Positions 59,319 to 64,000 of a stretch of DNA of 64,000 nt are shown here, piece by piece. Below the pieces are notes generated by a model. That model saw only the letters and a list, made by a program, of their open reading frames with translations, was not told the DNA's origin and searched no databases. The position numbers and the translations under genes are program-made. The first letter of the stretch is position 1. Each line of letters starts with the position of its first letter. Origin of the DNA: Glycomyces sp. TRM65418 (GTDB taxonomy: Bacteria; Actinomycetota; Actinomycetes; Mycobacteriales; Micromonosporaceae); assembly GCF_019710475.1 (NCBI RefSeq), contig NZ_JAJFAX010000003.1, positions 62,001 through 126,000 of the forward strand, written 5' to 3'.

Positions 59319-59781
59319 ACAGCACGAAGCGGATGTCGTCCACGGTCGTCGCGGTCTCGCGGACGGCGGCCACCGCGATCTCGGCCGCCGAGTCGACGGG
59401 CCAGCCGTATACCCCTGCGGAGACGGCCGGAAACGCGATGGAGGCGGCCCCGAGATCGTCGGCGACCCGCAGGGACTCGCGGTAGCAGGAGGCCAGGAGC
59501 GCGCTGCGGTCCTCGGTCGCGGAGTAGACCGGGCCGACGGTGTGGACGACCCACCGGGCCGGCAGCCGTCCGGCGGTGGTCGCCGCGGCCTGGCCGGTGG
59601 GCAGGCCGCGCCCGTACCGGGTGTCGCGGAGCCGTCGGCACGCTTCGAGGATCTCCGGCCCGCCCGCGCGGTGGATCGCCCCGTCCACGCCGCCGCCGCC
59701 CATGAGGCTGGAGTTGGCGGCGTTGACGATCGCGTCGACGTGGACTCGGGTGATGTCGCCTTGGTGGATCGAGATGGCCAT
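59275..59781 (-). CDS. Macro-domain ADP-ribose deacetylase-like protein
   Basis: A 168-residue macro domain that should bind ADP-ribose and may hydrolyse O-acetyl-ADP-ribose. The family signatures IHQGDITRVHVDAIVNAANSSLMGGGGVDGAIHRAGG and FPAVSAGVYGWPVDSAAEIAV are complete. ATG 59781 is used; its ribosome site is weak. It lies next to the fructose operon, facing away. Confidence 0.9.
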   Translation of the reverse strand: MAISIHQGDITRVHVDAIVNAANSSLMGGGGVDGAIHRAGGPEILEACRRLRDTRYGRGLPTGQAAATTAGRLPARWVVHTVGPVYSATEDRSALLASCYRESLRVADDLGAASIAFPAVSAGVYGWPVDSAAEIAVAAVRETATTVDDIRFVLFTDEVYAAFERAIG

Positions 59782-59916
59782 GCCCGCATTCAAACACGTG
59801 AGGGCGGCTCGACCGCCGCGGACGCCGTTTCGACGCCCCGGACCGTCCGCGGCAGTAACGTTCGAGGTCAGGACCCCTGTCGTCGATCCGTGACCTGCGC
59901 ACGCCCCCGGAACGCG

Positions 59917-59946
59917 TTGACAATGCCACAAGCAACCATGTATAAC
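59917..59946 (+). promoter_or_regulatory. Promoter of the fructose PTS operon
   Basis: TTGACA (59917-59922) and TATAAC (59941-59946) are 18 bp apart. The -35 is perfect and the -10 differs at one base, the best promoter in the window. TSS is near 59953, inside the repeats that follow. Confidence 0.7.
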
Positions 59947-59947
59947 C

Positions 59948-59965
59948 AATGAAAGCCAAATGAAA
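59948..59965 (+). promoter_or_regulatory. Candidate operator for the DeoR-type regulator
   Basis: AATGAAA occurs at 59948-59954 and again at 59959-59965, a direct repeat with an 11-bp period on one helical face. It overlaps the inferred start point, as expected for autorepression by FruR-like DeoR proteins. Confidence 0.55.
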
Positions 59966-59980
59966 CGGGGGTGAAACCAC

Positions 59981-60742
59981 ATGTTCGCGGAAGAGCGCCG
60001 GCAGCGCATCGCCGAACGCGCCCGCGCCGAGGGCCGCGTCGACGTCACCGCCCTCGCGGCCGCCTTCGACGTCACCACCGAGACCATCCGCCGCGACCTC
60101 ACCGCCCTCGAACGCCAAGGCGTCGTCAAGAAGGTCCACGGCGGCGCGATCCCGCTCGAACGGCTCGGCTTCGAGCCGACCGTCGCGGCCCGCGACACCG
60201 TGCAGACCGCCGCCAAGGAGCGCATCGCCGCCGCCGCGCTGGCCGAGGTCCCCGACGAGGGCGCCATCCTCCTCGACGCCGGCACCACCACCGCCCGCAT
60301 CGCCGAGGCCCTGCCCGCGGACCGCGAGCTCACCGTCGTCACCAACTCCGTCCTCATCGCCTCCCTCCTCGCCGCCAAACCGCGCCTGACGGTCCTCATC
60401 GTCGGCGGCAAGGTGCGCGGCCGCACCATGGCCGCCGTCGACGACTGGGCCCTGCGGGCCCTCGCCGACACCTATGTGGACGTGGCCTTCGTGGGCGCCA
60501 ACGGCATCAGCGTCGAACGCGGCCTGACCACCCCGGACACCGGCGAGGCCGCCGTCAAGCGCGCCATGATCGGCGCCGCCCGCAAGACCGTCGTCACCGC
60601 CGACCACACCAAGGTCGGCAACGACTGCCTCGCCCGCTTCGGCACCCTCGACCAGGTGGACGTGTTCGTCACCGACACCGGCCTCGACGCGGACCTCGCC
60701 GCCGATCTCGAGGCCGCCGACCTGAAAGTGGTGCGCGCATGA
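59981..60742 (+). CDS. fruR: DeoR-family regulator of the fructose operon
   Basis: A 253-residue DeoR repressor. The helix-turn-helix is at about residues 20-42 (VDVTALAAAFDVTTETIRRDLTALERQGVVKKVHGGAI). The sensor part has ILLDAGTTTARIAEAL and VFVGANGISVERGLTTPD. In related operons it responds to fructose 1-phosphate. GGGGGTGAAACC precedes ATG 59981. Its stop overlaps the fruK start. Confidence 0.9.
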   Translation: MFAEERRQRIAERARAEGRVDVTALAAAFDVTTETIRRDLTALERQGVVKKVHGGAIPLERLGFEPTVAARDTVQTAAKERIAAAALAEVPDEGAILLDAGTTTARIAEALPADRELTVVTNSVLIASLLAAKPRLTVLIVGGKVRGRTMAAVDDWALRALADTYVDVAFVGANGISVERGLTTPDTGEAAVKRAMIGAARKTVVTADHTKVGNDCLARFGTLDQVDVFVTDTGLDADLAADLEAADLKVVRA

Positions 60743-61716
60743 TCGTCACCGTCACCGCCAACCCGAGCCTGGACCGCACGATCGAGGTCCCGCGGCTCCG
60801 ACGCGGCGAAGTGCAGCGGGCCGCCGGCATCCGCGTCGACCCGGGCGGCAAGGGCGTCAACGTCTCCCGCGCGCTCGTCGCCCACGGCCGCGCCACCCGC
60901 GCGGTCCTCACCACCGGCGGCCACGCCGGGACCGAGCTCATCGACCTCCTCGCCGAAGCGGGCGTGCCGGTCATCGACGTGCCCGTCTCCCGAAGCATCC
61001 GCTCGAACCTCACCATCGCCGAGGCCGACGGCACCGTCACCAAGCTCAACGAGGCCGGCCCCGCCCTGCGCGCCGAAGAGATCGAAGAGCTCCTCGCCGC
61101 CGCGATCGCCGCCCCGCCGAACTACGACGAGCAGTCGCCCTCCAGCAGCATCGACCGCCCCACCGCCTGGATCGCCGGATGCGGGAGCCTCCCGCCCGGC
61201 GTCGGCGCCGACTTCTACGCCGACCTCGTCGAACGCGCTCACGACGCCGGAGCCAAGGCCGCGGTCGACACCTCGGGCCCGGCGCTCGACGCGTGCCTCG
61301 CCGCCCGCCCCGACCTCGTCAAACCCAACCTCGACGAACTCGCCGAGGCCGCCCGCGTGCCCATCAGGACGCTCGGCGACGCCGTCGCCGCCGCCGAGGC
61401 CCTCCGCGCCGCCGGAGCCGCCGCGGTCCTCGCCAGCCTCGGCCCGGACGGCGCGATCCTCGTCGACCACACCGGCGTCACGCACGCGCGGGCCCCGCTC
61501 GCCGGGTCCGTCGCCAGCACCGTCGGCGCCGGCGACGCCGCCCTCGCGGGCTTCCTCGCCGCCGGAGGCCGCGGCCCGGAGGCGCTCACCGCGGCCGTCG
61601 CCTGGGGCACCGCCGCGGTGTCCCTGCCCGGCAGCATCATGCCCGCCCCCGACGACATCGACCTCGACGCCGTCGTGGTCACCCGATCCCCGGACCACGG
61701 CCGGGTCTTGAGCTGA
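60739..61716 (+). CDS. fruK: 1-phosphofructokinase
   Basis: A 325-residue PfkB-family kinase that makes fructose 1,6-bisphosphate from fructose 1-phosphate. The first signature is DPGGKGVNVSRALVAHG (about 34-50) and the second STVGAGDAALAGFLAAGG (about 264-281), with the catalytic Asp in GAGD. A short insert (PPNYDEQSPSSSIDR) lies near residue 130. The ATG at 60739 overlaps the fruR stop in an ATGA, implying coupled translation. Confidence 0.93.
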   Translation: MIVTVTANPSLDRTIEVPRLRRGEVQRAAGIRVDPGGKGVNVSRALVAHGRATRAVLTTGGHAGTELIDLLAEAGVPVIDVPVSRSIRSNLTIAEADGTVTKLNEAGPALRAEEIEELLAAAIAAPPNYDEQSPSSSIDRPTAWIAGCGSLPPGVGADFYADLVERAHDAGAKAAVDTSGPALDACLAARPDLVKPNLDELAEAARVPIRTLGDAVAAAEALRAAGAAAVLASLGPDGAILVDHTGVTHARAPLAGSVASTVGAGDAALAGFLAAGGRGPEALTAAVAWGTAAVSLPGSIMPAPDDIDLDAVVVTRSPDHGRVLS

Positions 61717-61734
61717 GCGACAGGAGCAACCGCA

Positions 61735-62181
61735 ATGTCCGATCTCATCACTGCAGAGCTGGTCGACCTCGACCTCACCGGGGCCGACCGCCACGAGGCC
61801 ACCGGGAAGCTCGCCGCGCTCCTCGCACAGGCCGGGCGCGTCACCGACGTCGACGGCTTCCTCGCCGACGTCCGCGCCCGCGAAGCGCAGATGCCCACCG
61901 GCATCGAAGGCGGCATCGGCATCCCGCACGCCCGCAGCGCCCACGTCACCGCGCCGAGCCTCGCCTTCGGCCGGTCCGCCGAAGGCGTCGACTTCGGCGC
62001 CGACGACGGCCCCGCCGACCTCGTATTCCTCATCGCCGCCCCCGCGGGCGGCGCCTCCGACCACATGACCATCCTCGCGTCCCTGGCGCGCAAGCTCATC
62101 CACCAGGACTTCAAGACCGCCCTCCGCGAAGCCCCCGACGCGGCGGCGGTCGCCGCCCTCATCACGAACGCGCTCGGATAG
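61735..62181 (+). CDS. Fructose PTS enzyme IIA
   Basis: A 148-residue PTS EIIA (fructose/mannitol class). The phosphorylated His65 is in GIGIPHARS. It passes phosphate from HPr to EIIB. It starts 18 bases after fruK, with CAGGAG upstream. EIIA is a separate protein here rather than fused to EIIBC. Confidence 0.92.
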   Translation: MSDLITAELVDLDLTGADRHEATGKLAALLAQAGRVTDVDGFLADVRAREAQMPTGIEGGIGIPHARSAHVTAPSLAFGRSAEGVDFGADDGPADLVFLIAAPAGGASDHMTILASLARKLIHQDFKTALREAPDAAAVAALITNALG

Positions 62182-62213
62182 CAGCGCACCGCCCGGAAGA
62201 AGGTGCTCGAACA

Positions 62214-63686
62214 ATGAAGCTCGTGGCAGTCACCTCGTGCCCCACCGGCATCGCCCACACGTACATGGCCGCCGAAGCGATCGAACAGGCCGCCAAGGAC
62301 GCCGGGCACGAGATCCACGTCGAGACCCAGGGCGCCGCCGGCGCCGAAGCGCTCGACCCGCAGTGGATCGCCGAAGCCGACGCGGTCATCTTCGCCGCCG
62401 ACGTGGACGTCCGGGACAAGGAGCGCTTCGCCGGCAAACCGGTCGTCTCCGCCGGCGTCAAGCGCGGCATCAACCACGCCGCCGACATGGTCGCCGAAGC
62501 CGTGGAGAAGGCCCAGGCCGCACCGGACTCCGGACCCGTCGCCCCCGCGCCCGCGGCACCGGCCGGGCCCCGACTCGGCCCCGGCGCGAAACTGCGCCTC
62601 TGGCTCATGACCGGCGTGTCCTACATGCTGCCGTTCGTCGCCGCCGGCGGCATCCTCATCGCCCTCGCGTTCGTCTTCGGCGGCGCCGAAGTGGCGAACC
62701 AGGTCAACGGCGGCGAATTCGAAGGCGTCGACTACGAGGCCATCACCGACCCGACCCGGATCCTCGACCAGGTCGGCATCACCGGGGTCCTCTTCTACAT
62801 CGGCGGACTCGCGTTCTCGATGCTCGTGCCGATCCTCGCCGGGTTCATCGCCTTCGGCATGGCCGACCGCATGGGCATCGCCCCCGGCGTCGTCGGCGGC
62901 CTCATCGCCGTCAACGTCGGCGCGGGCTTCCTCGGCGGTCTCGTCGCGGGCCTCCTCGCCGGCGCGATCGTCATGGCGCTCAAACTCATCAAGGCCGACC
63001 AGGCGTTCTCCGGCATCATGCGGATCGTCGTGATCCCGCTCGTGAGCGTCTTCGCCGTCGGCTTCATCATGCTCGTCCTCGTCGGCAAGCCCATCGCGAC
63101 CGCCCAGACCTGGCTCACCGACTGGCTCGCCGGACTCTCCGGCGTCAACGCCGTCCTGCTCGGCCTGCTGCTCGGCGCCATGATGGGCTTCGACCTCGGC
63201 GGCCCGGTCAACAAGGTCGCCTACCTGTTCGGCGTCGGCGCGCTCGCCAGCGGCGACTTCACCGTCATGGCCGCCGTCATGGCCGCGGGCATGGTCCCGC
63301 CGCTCGGCCTCGCGCTCGCCACGGTGGTCCGCTCCAAGCGGTTCAGCCAGGCCGAACGCCAGTCCGGCAAGGCCGCGTGGCTCCTGGGGGCCTTCTTCAT
63401 CACCGAAGGCGCGATCCCGTTCGCCGCCGCCGACCCGCTGCGGGTCATCCCGTCCACCGTCGTCGGCGGCGCCGTCGCCGGCGCGGTCTCGATGGCCTTC
63501 GGCTCCACGCTGCGGGCCCCGCACGGCGGCGTCTGGGTCCTGCCGCTCATCGGCAACCCGGGCGGCTTCATCATCGCGATCCTCGCCGGGACCGCCGCGA
63601 CGTGCCTGTGCGCCGTCGCCCTCAAGACCGCCTGGCGTTCCAAGGCCGCCGAAACCGCCGACGACCAGGCACTGGTCGCCATCTAA
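62214..63686 (+). CDS. fruA: Fructose PTS enzyme IIBC
   Basis: A 490-residue protein with two parts. The EIIB domain (1-100) has the phosphorylated Cys9 in AVTSCPTGIAHTYMAAEAIE. A Pro/Ala linker follows. The EIIC part (about 125-490) has about nine helices, including LMTGVSYMLPFVAAGGILIALAFVF and FFITEGAIPFAAADPLRVIPS. It transports and phosphorylates fructose to fructose 1-phosphate. GAAGAAGG lies upstream of ATG 62214. Confidence 0.93.
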   Translation: MKLVAVTSCPTGIAHTYMAAEAIEQAAKDAGHEIHVETQGAAGAEALDPQWIAEADAVIFAADVDVRDKERFAGKPVVSAGVKRGINHAADMVAEAVEKAQAAPDSGPVAPAPAAPAGPRLGPGAKLRLWLMTGVSYMLPFVAAGGILIALAFVFGGAEVANQVNGGEFEGVDYEAITDPTRILDQVGITGVLFYIGGLAFSMLVPILAGFIAFGMADRMGIAPGVVGGLIAVNVGAGFLGGLVAGLLAGAIVMALKLIKADQAFSGIMRIVVIPLVSVFAVGFIMLVLVGKPIATAQTWLTDWLAGLSGVNAVLLGLLLGAMMGFDLGGPVNKVAYLFGVGALASGDFTVMAAVMAAGMVPPLGLALATVVRSKRFSQAERQSGKAAWLLGAFFITEGAIPFAAADPLRVIPSTVVGGAVAGAVSMAFGSTLRAPHGGVWVLPLIGNPGGFIIAILAGTAATCLCAVALKTAWRSKAAETADDQALVAI

Positions 63687-63707
63687 CCCAACGGAGAAGG
63701 AAGAGTC

Positions 63708-63974
63708 ATGCCCGAACGCACCGTCGTCGTCGCCTCCGAAGTGGGCCTCCACGCCCGGCCCGCCGCCCTCTTCGTGCAGGCCGCCGCCGCGCAGCCCGTC
63801 GACGTCACCATCGGCAAGCCCGACGGGGAACCGGTCGACGCCCGCTCGATCCTCTCCGTCATCGGCCTCGACGCCAAAGGCGGCGAACCGGTCGTCCTCC
63901 GCGCCGAGGGCGAGGGCGCCGAAGCGGCCCTCGACGCCCTCGAAGCCGTGCTCGCCACCGACCACGACGCCTAG
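63708..63974 (+). CDS. ptsH: HPr phosphocarrier protein
   Basis: An 88-residue PTS phosphocarrier. His15 lies in EVGLHARPAA and a Ser at about 47 in VDARSILSVIGL, the usual regulatory site region. GGAGAAGGAAGAG precedes ATG 63708. Having HPr in the fructose operon makes the transport set self-contained. Confidence 0.93.
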   Translation: MPERTVVVASEVGLHARPAALFVQAAAAQPVDVTIGKPDGEPVDARSILSVIGLDAKGGEPVVLRAEGEGAEAALDALEAVLATDHDA

Positions 63975-63983
63975 GAGCCGACC

Positions 63984-64000
63984 ATGACCGCCGCTGAGAT
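63984..64000 (+). CDS. Truncated next gene, probably PTS enzyme I
   Basis: ATG at 63984 with AGGAG upstream starts a frame reading MTAAE before the window ends. Position right after HPr suggests ptsI, but the sequence is too short to confirm. Confidence 0.4.

Overview
The window is high-GC DNA with dense short operons, GTG/TTG starts and many G+C-rich hairpins. It looks like chromosomal DNA of an actinomycete (Actinomycetota). The genus cannot be fixed from sequence alone. No rRNA, tRNA, CRISPR array, integrase, transposase or plasmid backbone was seen. The last 17 bases are the truncated start of a gene.

Layout. 0.1-1.3 kb: a LysE-type exporter and a DoxX-like membrane protein. 1.4-11 kb: a complete galactan-use locus, with an exported GH53 endo-galactanase and a GH42 beta-galactosidase divergent from a binding protein, two permeases, a second GH53 without a signal peptide, and a LacI regulator. 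Both divergent promoters carry a LacI-type operator. 11-15.7 kb: a two-component system followed by a ketoacyl synthase III fused to a heme-oxygenase-like diiron domain and a coupled gene of unknown function. This is the best candidate here for an undescribed pathway. 15.7-24 kb: mixed housekeeping genes (peptide deformylase, methyltransferase, Nudix, TetR/SDR pair, HAD phosphatase). 24-26.3 kb: a ribosomal-protection (OtrA/TetM-type) GTPase behind a short overlapping leader ORF. 26.4-36.6 kb: M14 carboxypeptidase, a HAD pseudogene, small kinases, an APH(6)-like kinase, a MarR divergon, a dehydrogenase, a DJ-1-like protein and an OYE flavoprotein.

36.8-51.4 kb is a metal-acquisition island. 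A dipeptide/nickel-type ABC importer with a single-chain double permease runs leftward. A surface-anchored-repeat zinc importer (anchored proteins, a ZnuA-like protein split by an anchor domain, an LPxTG protein, ATPase, permease) runs rightward. The 457-bp divergent gap has a Fur/Zur-like box in front of each arm, so the two are probably co-induced by zinc starvation.

51.4-59.8 kb: a DUF4232-like lipoprotein, a SpoIIE-type phosphatase, a TauE/SafE exporter under an operator-overlapped promoter, a large unrecognised coiled-coil protein, acylphosphatase, a methyltransferase frame lacking its expected stop, a terpene-cyclase-fold protein and a macro-domain protein. 59.9-64 kb: a fructose PTS operon (DeoR-type regulator, 1-phosphofructokinase, EIIA, EIIBC, HPr, start of enzyme I).
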